A DNA stretch of 64,000 bases from Salinispora fenicalii (GTDB lineage Bacteria > Actinomycetota > Actinomycetes > Mycobacteriales > Micromonosporaceae): contig NZ_AZWQ01000026.1 in assembly GCF_000514815.1 (NCBI RefSeq), forward strand, positions 45,321-109,320, in the 5' to 3' direction. Of this stretch, positions 8,736 to 16,891 are shown piece after piece (within the stretch, counting starts at the first letter, position 1; the number at the start of each line of letters is the position of its first letter). The position numbers and the translations under genes are program-made. Below the pieces are notes generated by a model. That model made no database searches, was not told the DNA's origin, and was given only the letters and a program-made list of their open reading frames with translations.

Positions 8736-9958
8736 CGCTTCGGATGCGTTTCCCCGTAGGCGGGGCCGTCTCCTCCGTGGCGGACCTGCTGGCTCCGGAC
8801 GAGGTCGAGCCGTTGGCCGTGGGAGATCCGCGGATGGTGGATTTCCTGGCTGCGGTCGCCAAACGGCTACTCACTCCGGCGCTGGCCCGACGGCACCCGG
8901 AATTGGGCTCACTCGGGTTCTTCCTCCGTCGCCGGGAACTACTGGGCGCAATAGAGCGGCTGCACTCAACGCTTGGGCCGGACACGCTTGTGTTCCCCCG
9001 CGGGCGGGTATTTCACGTCCCACCGGCGAACGTAGACACAATTTTCGTCTACTCGTGGGCACTGTCCGCGCTGGCCGGTAATACCAATGTGGTCCGGGTG
9101 TCGCCGCGTTCCGCGGCAGCCGCCGACGCGATACTTGAGGTGCTCAACGCCAGCCTCGCCGAGGCCGACCCGGTGGTAGCCCGTACTCAGCTCATGGTCA
9201 CCTACGGGCATGATGACGCGGTGACCGCCCAGCTGAGCGCTACCAGCGACCTACGCGTCCTCTGGGGCGGGGACCAGGCGGTGGAGAACCTCCGACGGCA
9301 TCCGCTCGCGCCGGCAGCCCGGGACCTCACCTTCCCTGATCGGTCGTCCTTCGCCATGTTGTCGGTGCCCGGCTGGGCAGCGGCCTCGCCGCAACGGCGG
9401 CGAGACGCGGCCAGCGCATTCGCCAACGACGCGTACTGGTTCGATCAAGCAGCCTGCGCCTCTCCACGTACCGTCTTTCTGGTTGGTGCGGCGGAGCAGG
9501 CTGAGGAGGTCCGAGCCGAGTTCGTCGCCCTGTTGGAAGACGTGGTCCAGGAACGCGGCTGGGACGTGGACGCGGCGATGGCGGTGGAGAAGCGGGTCGG
9601 CGCGTACGGGTTGGCTGCTGATGGGGGAGTGCGGCGGATGGTCTTCCACCGTAATGCCCTGGCAACACTGGAACTGGCAGAGGTTTCAGCCACCCCGCGG
9701 CACTGGCTCGGCGCCGGCACCTTCCCCTTCGTCACTGTGTCTGACCTGACGGAGCTGGTGCCGTTCGTGCGTCGCCGCGACCAGACCCTCACCCACTTCG
9801 GCTTTGATCGGGATGAGCTGACGGCCCTAGCCCGGAGCCTAGGAGGGCGGGGAGTCGACCGCATCGTGCCGTTCGGGGCGGCATTGACCTTCGCTCCAGT
9901 GTGGGACGGTCACGATTTGCTGCGGGAGTTTGTTCGGCTGGTCACGGTCAACGACTGA
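8732..9958 (+). CDS. LuxC-like acyl-CoA/acyl-protein reductase
   Basis: A 408-residue LuxC-family protein with an aldehyde-dehydrogenase fold. It would reduce an activated acyl group to an aldehyde with NADPH. The likely catalytic cysteine is C242 in DQAACASPR; the NADP-binding stretch includes SALAGNTNVVRVSPRSAAA and TYGHDD. It is the last gene of the ACP operon and is followed by a strong bidirectional terminator. Together with LuxE and the ligase it suggests production of an acyl aldehyde or, after transamination or reduction, an amine or alcohol used to decorate the surface glycan. That end product is inference. Confidence 0.87.
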   Translation: MTLRMRFPVGGAVSSVADLLAPDEVEPLAVGDPRMVDFLAAVAKRLLTPALARRHPELGSLGFFLRRRELLGAIERLHSTLGPDTLVFPRGRVFHVPPANVDTIFVYSWALSALAGNTNVVRVSPRSAAAADAILEVLNASLAEADPVVARTQLMVTYGHDDAVTAQLSATSDLRVLWGGDQAVENLRRHPLAPAARDLTFPDRSSFAMLSVPGWAAASPQRRRDAASAFANDAYWFDQAACASPRTVFLVGAAEQAEEVRAEFVALLEDVVQERGWDVDAAMAVEKRVGAYGLAADGGVRRMVFHRNALATLELAEVSATPRHWLGAGTFPFVTVSDLTELVPFVRRRDQTLTHFGFDRDELTALARSLGGRGVDRIVPFGAALTFAPVWDGHDLLREFVRLVTVND

Positions 9959-10034
9959 GGACAGCTGCGGTCGGGGCGGAGAAGGCAGCTCGCGGACCGG
10001 TAGGCGGTTCCAGCGCACCGCACCTGCGCTGACC

Positions 10035-10067
10035 CGGGGCCCGAGGTGATCACTACCTCGGGCCCCG
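10035..10067. terminator. Bidirectional terminator between luxC-like and pseI
   Basis: A perfect 13-bp inverted repeat (CGGGGCCCGAGGT and its complement) with a 7-base loop lies between the converging luxC-like and pseI genes. On the + strand it is followed by GTTCGTTT, a weak T-rich run. Confidence 0.85.
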
Positions 10068-10078
10068 TTCGTTTCCAG

Positions 10079-11131
10079 TTAGATCTGTTCCCAGCCCAGT
10101 GGAGTGCCGCATCGCACGTCCTGAGTGAAGGTGCGTCCGAGTACCCGGTCCAACTCGTCTGGGTGCAGGCCGCCAGCCGGCCGGATGGATCGAATGTTCG
10201 CGCGGGTCACCGGCTCCCCGGCCCGCACATCGGCGACCACATGTAGGGAACGACGGAAGCGCAGGCCTTCACGTTCGGTGGGGGTGGGGCCGACCACAGT
10301 GCTACCCATCGCCGCCCAGGCCCGCTCAGTCTCCACCCGCAGCGCGGCCAACTCGGCCGGTTCCAGAGAGAAGTCCGAGTCCACGCCCCCGTCTGCCCGG
10401 GCCATCGTGACGTGCTTCTCGACCAGACAGGCCCCCAACGCCACCGAGGCCACTGGTACGCCGATGCCCGGAGTGTGGTCGGAGAGGCCGACCGGCAAGC
10501 CGAAGGCGTCGGCCAGCACCGGTATGCGGCGCAGGTTACTGTCCTGCGGCGGCGCCGGGTAGGAGGCGGTACAGGCGAGGAGGACCACGCCGTCGGCCCC
10601 ACCCTCGCGAGCCGCCCGGACCGCGGCGTCGATCTCTGCCATCGTGGCCATCCCCGTAGAGATGACCAGTGGTTTGCCGGTACTCGCGACCAGCCGGATC
10701 AACGGCAGGTCCACCAGTTCCGATGAGGCGATCTTGTACGCCGGAACGTTCAGCTCCTCCAGCAGCTCCACTGCGGTGTGATCGAACGGCGAGGAGAAGA
10801 CGGTCAGTCCATGCCGGCGGGCCCGCTCGAAGATGGGTTTATGCCACTCGTATGGAGTGTGCGCCCGCTGGAAGAGCTGGTAGAGGTTCTCGCCGCCCCA
10901 CAGGTCGTGCCCGTCGGAGATGCGAAAAGCCGGACTGTCGTGGTCGATGGTGATGGTGTCCGGCGTGTACGTCTGCAGCTTGAGCGCTTGTGCGCCGCTC
11001 GCCGCCACAGCGTCCACGATCTCCAGCGCCCGGTCCAGGCTGCCGTTGTGGTTACCGGAGACCTCGGCGACCACGAGTGGCGGCTCGCCCGGGCCTACCA
11101 GATGCGGCCCGATCTTTACTGTACTGCTCAT
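10079..11131 (-). CDS. pseI: Pseudaminic acid synthase, PseI/NeuB family
   Basis: A 350-residue NeuB-family synthase that condenses phosphoenolpyruvate with the di-N-acetylated 6-deoxy sugar to make the nine-carbon nonulosonic acid. The TIM-barrel part starts VVAEVSGNHNGSLDRA; ISTGMA, GLSDHTPG and VEKHVTMAR are family motifs, and a C-terminal SAF (antifreeze-like) domain covers about residues 285-350 (RRSLHVVADVRAGEPVT). The ATG at 11131 overlaps the pseH stop (ATGA). Sequence style (SGNHNGSL, TYTPDTIT) fits PseI better than NeuB or LegI, but product stereochemistry is inferred. Confidence 0.92.
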   Translation of the reverse strand: MSSTVKIGPHLVGPGEPPLVVAEVSGNHNGSLDRALEIVDAVAASGAQALKLQTYTPDTITIDHDSPAFRISDGHDLWGGENLYQLFQRAHTPYEWHKPIFERARRHGLTVFSSPFDHTAVELLEELNVPAYKIASSELVDLPLIRLVASTGKPLVISTGMATMAEIDAAVRAAREGGADGVVLLACTASYPAPPQDSNLRRIPVLADAFGLPVGLSDHTPGIGVPVASVALGACLVEKHVTMARADGGVDSDFSLEPAELAALRVETERAWAAMGSTVVGPTPTEREGLRFRRSLHVVADVRAGEPVTRANIRSIRPAGGLHPDELDRVLGRTFTQDVRCGTPLGWEQI

Positions 11132-11631
11132 GCTCTCCTGCTCAGTTCCGTCCACACTACCTGGTGTGGCTTGCCGTCAATTTCTCGTTCATAGCGCCGG
11201 ACTACCTGGAACCCGAAGCGGCGGTGTAGCGCCAGTACTGGTCGGTTGTCGGCCAGTGTCTCCCCACCGAGCGTATGGGCCGCGAGAGATTCGAAGGCGT
11301 GTTCAATCGCGGCCTGCTGCAGCCCGATCCAGGCGGGTAGGAGTAGGCCTTGTTCTTCAAGCCCCTCGATGTCCAGGTAATACCCCCAGGTCAGGGCTTT
11401 CTCCGGGGATGCGATGCCGGTGAAGGTCACTACCCCGGCCGGATGCCCCCCGTGTAGGTAGATGAGCACTCGGCGGTCGGATTCCTCCCGCACCGCCGAC
11501 CACCAGGCGAGGTGTTCCTCAGGACTGATCTCGTGCTGGGTCAAGCTCGTGCTGCGTACCTGGGGGTGGTTGCGCCAGCGCCGCATCCGATCGAGGTCTT
11601 CGGTATCGGCCGGACGCAGGGTCGCGGTCAT
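11128..11631 (-). CDS. pseH: GNAT N-acetyltransferase, PseH type
   Basis: A 167-residue GNAT acetyltransferase. PseH acetylates the 4-amino group of the PseC product using acetyl-CoA. The start MTATLRPADTEDLDRMRRWRNHPQVR is the typical NulO-acetyltransferase N-terminus, and the C-terminal half has the ETLADNRPVLALHRRFGF motif. It overlaps both neighbours by ATGA, placing it between the glycosyltransferase and pseI. Confidence 0.88.
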   Translation of the reverse strand: MTATLRPADTEDLDRMRRWRNHPQVRSTSLTQHEISPEEHLAWWSAVREESDRRVLIYLHGGHPAGVVTFTGIASPEKALTWGYYLDIEGLEEQGLLLPAWIGLQQAAIEHAFESLAAHTLGGETLADNRPVLALHRRFGFQVVRRYEREIDGKPHQVVWTELSRRA

Positions 11632-12728
11632 CGCTGTGCCGCCATCAGGTGCGGCTGCCGCTCGGCGGACTCCGCGATCGGGCCGGTGACCGGGACTCTT
11701 TCACGCGCCGGAGGCCGCCGAGTGACGAGCCGGTGAGCATTGCGCAGCGCTTTGTACGCCAGGTAGCTATTCGAGGCGATGAGGCGATGCTTCAGACCGC
11801 CTATTCCGCCGGGACGGGGATAGCCGTCGGTCGGCCGGTAGCGTCGATAGTACGCGGATACCCGATGGAAGAAGGAGCGGCGTAGCTTCGCCGGCATCCG
11901 ATGGTTGTTGCCCACGACCACAAGCAGGTGGCTAATCATCCTTTCGAACAGGTCGGCGTGCAGCCTGGTCTCCTGGGGTCGGGCGCTGAGCAGCCAGTCA
12001 AATAGCCGGTCGTACTGTTCGAACGCGTCAAAGTGCCGTTCGCTGGAGGTGGCGGTAATCGCACCGGGGCGACCCTGACGGTAGTGGTAACAGATTCGGT
12101 CGAGCACCGCGATCCGCTCCGCAGCGATCAGTAGCGGGTGGCTGAACGGGATGTCCTCGTACCAACCGGGGTAGAAGCGTATGCCTAGACCGGTTAGGAA
12201 GGTTCGACTGACCACCTTGTTCCAAGCGGTGTGTTGAACCCGGAGTAGCTCGGGGCGCTCGTCCAGCCGGACGCAGCCGTCCACCCCGCGTAGCAGATGG
12301 CTACTGGCATCCATCTCTCCTCGGCCATTGTGATGCACCCGGAGATGGTCGAACAGCAACACATCCGGCCGATCTGCGCGTAGCCGCCCCAACACTGCCG
12401 TCACTGAGCCTGTTGGCAGCCAGTCGTCGCTGTCCACGAACCAGACGTGCTGGCCTGTCACCACATCCAGCCCGGCGTTCCGGGCTAGGCCGAGCCCCAC
12501 GTTGCGGGACAGCGTGAGGGTGCGTACCGCCGGCCGCTGGGCGGCGTACGCCTGTAGTAACTCGCCGCACCGGTCCGGTGAGGCATCGTTGACCGCGACC
12601 ACTTCCATGTCGGCGGCATTGGCTTCGTTGAGACCATCGAAGAGTGAGTCGAGGCACTGATGCAGCTGTTCCTCTACGCCATACACAGGTACGACCACGC
12701 TCAGTAGTGGTTGCGGGTTGGTGACCAC
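11628..12728 (-). CDS. Family 2 glycosyltransferase
   Basis: A GT-A fold inverting transferase of about 366 residues. It begins LLSVVVPVYG, has VVAVNDASPD, RNVGLGLARNAGL and the metal-binding VDSDDW (about residues 98-103). The C-terminal 120 residues are basic and amphipathic, likely membrane-peripheral. It probably transfers a sugar, perhaps the nonulosonic acid or its acceptor unit, onto a surface polymer. The start is uncertain: I chose GTG 12728 directly before the conserved domain, but the frame stays open upstream to a stop at 13185-13187. It heads the GT-pseH-pseI operon. Confidence 0.82.
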   Translation of the reverse strand: MVTNPQPLLSVVVPVYGVEEQLHQCLDSLFDGLNEANAADMEVVAVNDASPDRCGELLQAYAAQRPAVRTLTLSRNVGLGLARNAGLDVVTGQHVWFVDSDDWLPTGSVTAVLGRLRADRPDVLLFDHLRVHHNGRGEMDASSHLLRGVDGCVRLDERPELLRVQHTAWNKVVSRTFLTGLGIRFYPGWYEDIPFSHPLLIAAERIAVLDRICYHYRQGRPGAITATSSERHFDAFEQYDRLFDWLLSARPQETRLHADLFERMISHLLVVVGNNHRMPAKLRRSFFHRVSAYYRRYRPTDGYPRPGGIGGLKHRLIASNSYLAYKALRNAHRLVTRRPPARERVPVTGPIAESAERQPHLMAAQR

Positions 12729-13348
12729 CCGGACATGATAAAGGTGCGAAAGGGGCGCTGGGGAACCAGGAGGTGAACGGCCTGGAACCATCTGCTGCGG
12801 GAAGTGTGGCCCCCGGTCCAGGTGCCTTCTACCGTAACGGTGATGACTGCGGACAGTGCTGGGATCAAACATGTACTGGGTTCGAGTGCTTTCCGGCAGG
12901 CAGTCTTCCAGGGCGTTTCGTGTCGGATAGGCGATGGTGATGGGGTCGTGTGGGCGGCGGTTGGCTTGGTAGGTGGCGCAGGCGTTGCTGGCCTCGCTGC
13001 CGTAGCCGATTGAGTCGTTGCGCAGGGGGCGGGACGCCGGGTTCGATGCCGGTGCGGGTTGGGTGGAGCCGGGGACGAAGCCCAGCCAAACCGAAGCGTC
13101 ACGGAAAGTGATATCCCGGAGGTGTGCGTCGTGAGGGACGCTATTGGCTTCACATGGAGGTGAGGGACTGTCGTTGCAGGTTTCTCAATCCGGAGCCAAT
13201 TCCGGGGCGCGGCTTACGTACGGCGTGGTCAGGGGATCTGTGGGTCACCGGGAGTGTTCCGGTGTGGTGTCGCACGTCGTTGCGGCGTTGCTGCGTGATC
13301 GGGCCGGCCTGACCGCGCAGCTGACGCTGTTCGAGCACTGAGCCGTGT
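12729..13348. other. Gene-poor region upstream of the glycosyltransferase
   Basis: No gene can be called with confidence. On the minus strand the glycosyltransferase frame is open back to a stop at 13185-13187, with coding-like composition (NDSIGYGSEASNACATY, then RNALEDCLPESTRTQYMFD) but no ribosome site or credible start. It may be the remnant of an inserted or truncated gene, since transposase fragments follow immediately. Confidence 0.5.
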
Positions 13349-13640
13349 TCATCCTGTGTAGCGGTTGGATTCGACGTGGTGCAGGACGAGGATGGCCTGC
13401 ACGATCGTGGTCGCTCGCCGTGGGTAGCAGCGCAGCTTGGTCAGGATCCTCCAGGTCTTGAGTGTGGCGATCGCGCATTCGCCGCGGGCGCGGTTCACGG
13501 TCTTCTGCCGGCGTGACAGCTTCGGCCGGAAGCGGCGTCGCTTGAACGGCGTGCGCACACTGCCGTGGGCTCCTTGGTAGTCCTTGTCCGCGAAGGTCAT
13601 CACGTCTGCGCTGGTCAGTGCGTCGCTGATGCTGCCCGGG
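13349..13640 (-). pseudogene. IS5-type DDE transposase, C-terminal remnant
   Basis: The minus strand encodes MTFADKDYQGAHGSVRTPF, then KLSRRQKTVNRARGECAIATLKTWRIL and QAILVLHHVESNRY, the end of an IS5/ISL2-like transposase (DDE superfamily endonuclease). Only the last third survives, and the segment between NRAR and GECAIATL looks shortened by about ten residues compared with the usual family sequence (from memory). Coding begins without a start near 13640. A decayed insertion sequence. Confidence 0.75.
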
Positions 13641-13789
13641 CGGTTGGTGGCCGTCCCGCGTCGACATGACGCTGTTCAACCCGGCGCGGACGCGGACGAC
13701 CAGTTGTCGCTGCCGGAGTGCGACAATCACGACACAGCGGGCGAGCGTGACTTGATCGGCGTACTGCGCAACGAGCGTGTGGAGAGCCT

Positions 13790-13915
13790 GGACGCCTGGA
13801 CCGCCAGGATGGACGCGTCGCCATTGGCGACTACATCCGCTGGCGAGCCAACGAGCCGCCGAACAACCGGATTCGCGGCTACTCCAAGATCCGCCACTCA
13901 GATTACCCGTTCTAG
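13790..13915 (+). pseudogene. Possible transposase C-terminal scrap
   Basis: One frame reads RVAIGDYIRWRANEPPNNRI, then GYSKIRHSDYPF and a TAG at 13913. The IGDYIRWRAN stretch recalls the C-terminal end of IS630-type transposases. There is no start and no catalytic core, so this is at best a fragment next to the IS5 remnant. Confidence 0.35.
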
Positions 13916-14239
13916 GTTGCGGGACGAGGTGCTAGGCAGGATGCACGTGGCTGATTTTATGAGGCCGATCATAGTTAGGCTGAACCGGTCAAGCGTCTCA
14001 GATTGGCCGATTCTCCCAGTAGGTCTGTAAGCGAATGTCAGCAAGCCGTCCTGTTCCTGACCAGGCGTACCGTGACCGCCCGCCGTCCCATTGATTCAGG
14101 GCAGGGGGCGCTGTCCGAAAATTCCTTCCATGATCGATGTTTAGGCAGGTCAGATCGGGTTGGCGGTGTTCTGGATGGCCAGTAGTGTCGGCGAGTCCGG
14201 TGCGGTCAACGATCGCAAAAGGCGACGCCGTGCCGACCC
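13916..14239. other. Non-coding leader region before the riboswitch
   Basis: No gene is supported here. The stretch probably contains the promoter for the riboswitch-controlled peptidase gene, but I cannot point to convincing -35 and -10 boxes. Confidence 0.4.
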
Positions 14240-14362
14240 GCTCAATTGCCGAAAGGTGAACCGGGGGCCCGTTCTACCTGGGGTGAATCCGCAACTTTGC
14301 GGTAGGGCGCACTTCCCGTCCGAATCCGTCAGCTAACCCGGTCAGCGGTATTGGAAGGAGTC
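14240..14362 (+). ncRNA. ydaO/yuaA-type cyclic di-AMP riboswitch
   Basis: The RNA shows the ordered conserved blocks of the ydaO class: GCCGAAAGGTGAACCGGGGG, then GGGGTGAATCC, a variable hairpin (CGCAACTTTGCG), CTTCCCGTCCGAATCCGTCA, GCTAACCCGGTCAGCGG and a trailing GGAAGGAG. In actinobacteria this class senses c-di-AMP and usually precedes genes for secreted cell-wall enzymes. Here it precedes a 28-codon ORF, a strong hairpin and a secreted C39-like peptidase. Ligand binding normally lowers expression; that is family knowledge. The boundaries are approximate. Confidence 0.88.
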
Positions 14363-14369
14363 CGATTTC

Positions 14370-14456
14370 GTGCAGCGTTATTCCGCCCAGCGGGCGATCC
14401 GCCGCCTTCACGGCGCTGCTGTGTCCGTGCCCGTCCGGCCTGCCGCCGGGCGCTGA
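14370..14456 (+). CDS. Short leader ORF after the riboswitch (28 aa)
   Basis: GTG at 14370 follows the riboswitch-linked GGAAGGAG by 9 bases and opens a 28-codon frame (MQRYSAQRAIRRLHGAAVSV, then PVRPAAGR) ending at TGA 14456. The peptide is arginine-rich and has no signal peptide. Its 3' part forms the left arm of the large hairpin at 14432-14489, so ribosomes on this ORF would melt that structure. It may be a leader peptide coupling c-di-AMP sensing to the peptidase gene. Whether it is translated is unproven. Confidence 0.5.
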   Translation: MQRYSAQRAIRRLHGAAVSVPVRPAAGR

Positions 14457-14489
14457 CCCATCCCGCATAGCCCGGCGGTAGGCCGGGTG
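14432..14489 (+). terminator. Large leader hairpin, possible attenuator
   Basis: A stem of about 20 bp (perfect core GCCTGCCGCCGGGC pairing with GCCCGGCGGTAGGC through one G-T) with an 18-base loop. There is no U-tract, as is common for actinobacterial terminators. It sits between the riboswitch and the peptidase gene and overlaps the leader ORF stop, so it may be the expression platform. Confidence 0.65.
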
Positions 14490-14596
14490 ATCCCCCGTGG
14501 CCACCAGCGCGCGGATTTCAGTTCCGTGCGGCCCGCCTCTGCCTGTCCGCCCAACGGCGCGGTGCGCCACAGCCCCAACAGCCTGTGGAGGAACCC

Positions 14597-15445
14597 GTGA
14601 AGAATCGCCTTAAACGACAGCTCCGCCAGCTGACTGCGGAGCGCCCGTACCAGCTGGCCGCTACGTCGGCTGCCGCGCTCGTGCTGGCCATCGGTGCCGG
14701 CGCCCTCGCCGTTGGCAGCGACGAGGAGTCCCCGTCGCCGCAGCCCGTCAACGCCACCGCCGCGGCCGGCAGTGATATCGCCGACGCTACTCCCGAGGCG
14801 GCCCCGGTCAAGGCCGAGTCGTCGAGCGCCGAGCCGTCGATTGCCGCTCCGTTGAGTGCTGAGCCGTCGGCCGCTGAGCCATCGAGTACGCCTACGGCGG
14901 ACCCCGACCTGACTGAGCCGGCAGCACCGGAACCAGCTGCCTCCGCGATGCTGGAGTACGACTACCAGGCGCAGATCAACTTCTACTACTGCGGCCCGGC
15001 CGCCGTCCGGAACGCCCTCAGCGCCACCGGCATCGAGCGGACGCAGAACGAACTCGCCGGCCCGCTCGGCACCGATCAGTTCGGCACCGACTCTGCCGAG
15101 GACACCACGCGGGTACTCAACGCCGAGGTGGAGGGCGCGCCCTACCAGACCCGGACGATCCCTGGTGGCTCGGCCACCCCGGTGCAGATGGACCAGCTCC
15201 AGGCCGATGTGGTCAAGGCCATCACCGACGGGCGGAGCGTGGTGGTAAACGTTGCGGGCTCTGCCACTGACACCGCCGGTGGTTGGCACTCGTTCCCGGG
15301 CGGCCACTACATCGCCGTGGTCGGGTACGACGACGGTGGGCGTCTGGTGCAGATCGCCGACTCGGCGAACGCCGCAGCTGGCTCGTACTGGATGACCACG
15401 ATCGCCCTGGCGAACTGGGCCGCGACCCGCGGCTACTCCGCCTGA
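14597..15445 (+). CDS. Secreted C39-like cysteine peptidase
   Basis: A 282-residue protein. GTG 14597 is preferred over GTG 14585 because GGAGG lies 5 bases upstream. A basic N-terminus and hydrophobic segment at about residues 20-40 form a signal peptide or anchor, followed by a Ser/Ala/Pro/Glu-rich linker (45-117) and a C39-like domain. The likely triad is C132 in NFYYCGPAAVRNAL, H237 in GGHYIAVVGYDD and D255 in VQIADSANA. Such domains cleave peptides or act on cell-wall material outside the cell. Control by the c-di-AMP riboswitch fits a role in wall remodelling. Exact substrate unknown. Confidence 0.85.
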   Translation: MKNRLKRQLRQLTAERPYQLAATSAAALVLAIGAGALAVGSDEESPSPQPVNATAAAGSDIADATPEAAPVKAESSSAEPSIAAPLSAEPSAAEPSSTPTADPDLTEPAAPEPAASAMLEYDYQAQINFYYCGPAAVRNALSATGIERTQNELAGPLGTDQFGTDSAEDTTRVLNAEVEGAPYQTRTIPGGSATPVQMDQLQADVVKAITDGRSVVVNVAGSATDTAGGWHSFPGGHYIAVVGYDDGGRLVQIADSANAAAGSYWMTTIALANWAATRGYSA

Positions 15446-15457
15446 CCGGCCTTGACT

Positions 15458-15495
15458 GGCGGGCACCGGACCTCATCCTAGATTCGGTGCCCGCC
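15458..15495 (+). terminator. Terminator of the C39-like peptidase gene
   Basis: An 11-bp perfect stem (GGCGGGCACCG and CGGTGCCCGCC) with a 16-base loop, 13 bases after the stop codon, followed by GTCTT. Confidence 0.85.
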
Positions 15496-15499
15496 GTCT

Positions 15500-16010
15500 T
15501 GCCGTATCCGGTACGGCCGCCGGCCTGCGTTCCGCGGGTTTCGGTCGATCTAGTCCATGAATCTGGTTTTGAACTGGGTGAACTTGTCAGGCCTGGTGAT
15601 GTGGCGGGCCACCCCTGCGCCCCGCAGGAGCCTTGAGTGCTCCGTTGAGGCGAAGCCACGATCAGCTACCCCGACGACTCAGTCAGCACCACACCCGCGC
15701 CGGGCTACCGGTGCGAGAGCTGGCTACACCCACCACGAACTGCGGCTACCCGTCGTGGGAGTCCTTGCTCGTGCCTACAGCGCGAACCCGGCCTGCTTGA
15801 CCGTCGGGTCGCGCCTATTCCAAACGGCGGGTACACCGGACGCGCGCGGCTGATCGGGTGCAGGGTTGATCGACCTTGCCGGCAACTGTGCCGGTGGGGG
15901 CTAAGCGGCAGCCGGGGACTGAACGTAGGAACTAGTAGTAGGTGACGTTCCAGTGCTCGCTGCCCGCCCGTCGGTGGCCAGGGGTAATGCCGGCCGGTCA
16001 CCCAGAAAGT
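15500..16010. other. Gene-free stretch
   Basis: No frame looks like a real gene: short frames on both strands lack start signals and family motifs. The lower-quality codon use and nearby insertion-sequence debris suggest decayed mobile DNA, but I recognise no transposase motif here. Confidence 0.4.
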
Positions 16011-16011
16011 T

Positions 16012-16038
16012 AGCCCGGAGGTGAGATCTCTCCGGGCT
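16012..16038 (-). terminator. Terminator of the ABC exporter operon
   Basis: A 9-bp perfect inverted repeat (AGCCCGGAG / CTCCGGGCT) with a 9-base loop, about 55 bases past the stop of the ATPase gene on the minus strand. Confidence 0.65.
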
Positions 16039-16093
16039 CTCCGACTCTGGCCGATGAGCTGATCTGGTTAGCGCAATCCGCCATGGAGTGTGG

Positions 16094-16891
16094 TTACCTG
16101 CCTTCGTATGCCCTGCAAACCTCGTCGGTCGGGCCGTCCATCTTCAGAACGCCGCCCTCCAGCCAGATGGTTCGCTCACAGGTGTCCCTAATTGAGTCGA
16201 GTGAATGGCTAACCAGAAAGACCGTGCCCGCACTTGCCCGTAGCTCGCGGACGCGCTGTTCGCTGCGGATACGGAACTTTCGGTCTCCAGTGGCCAACGC
16301 CTCATCGATGAGCAGTACGTCGTGCTCCTTCGCAGCGGCAATGGCGAAGCGCAGCCGCGCCCCCATCCCGGAGGAGTAGGTGCGCATCGGCAGGGATGCG
16401 AAGTCGCCCCGCTCGTTGATGCCGGAGAATTCGATGATCTCTGGAGTAATGCGCTTGACCTGCTCCGGGGACATTCCCATCGCCAGGCAGCCGAGCGCCA
16501 CGTTTCGTTCGCCGGAGAGGTCGTTGAGCAGAGCCGCGTTCACGCCGAGCAGTGAGGGCTGTCCCAGCGTGTAGACCGCACCCCGGGCCGGCGGGAGTAG
16601 TCCGGCGATGGTCCGCAGCAGGCTCGACTTGCCGGATCCGTTGCTGCCGATCAGACCGATGGCCTCGCCCTGGTGAGCGGTGAAGCTGACTCCCTTGATC
16701 GCGTGGACTTCGCGAACGTTCGGGGTGCTGGTGCGGGACACGATGCGTTTGAGAGCGGCGGTGGCGCCGGTGTTGGCCACAGCGCCCTTGTGAATCCGAT
16801 AGATCACATGGACGTCATCCGCGATGACGGTTGGAACGCGCTGAGAGTCCGCCGCGCTGGTGTTCGTTGAGGTCTGGGTCTGCTCAGCCAC
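16094..16891 (-). CDS. ABC transporter ATPase, polysaccharide/teichoic acid export type
   Basis: A 265-residue ATPase of the Wzt/TagH/RfbB group. Walker A is GLIGSNGSGKSSLL, the signature is YSSGMGARLRFAIA, Walker B is VLLIDEALATGD, followed by the switch histidine in VSHSLDSIR. The N-terminal ADDVHVIYRI and HAIKGVSF segments are typical of the exporters. I chose GTG 16891, because AAGGAG is 7 bases upstream; the ATG at 16897 would be too close to it. It overlaps the permease gene by 8 bases. There is no C-terminal glycan-binding extension as in long Wzt proteins. Confidence 0.9.
   Translation of the reverse strand: MAEQTQTSTNTSAADSQRVPTVIADDVHVIYRIHKGAVANTGATAALKRIVSRTSTPNVREVHAIKGVSFTAHQGEAIGLIGSNGSGKSSLLRTIAGLLPPARGAVYTLGQPSLLGVNAALLNDLSGERNVALGCLAMGMSPEQVKRITPEIIEFSGINERGDFASLPMRTYSSGMGARLRFAIAAAKEHDVLLIDEALATGDRKFRIRSEQRVRELRASAGTVFLVSHSLDSIRDTCERTIWLEGGVLKMDGPTDEVCRAYEGR

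Noticed and set aside
5323..9958. Bioluminescence (lux) operon
   Set aside because: LuxC- and LuxE-like genes are present, but no luciferase luxA/luxB or luxD is in the operon, and it sits in a glycan locus.
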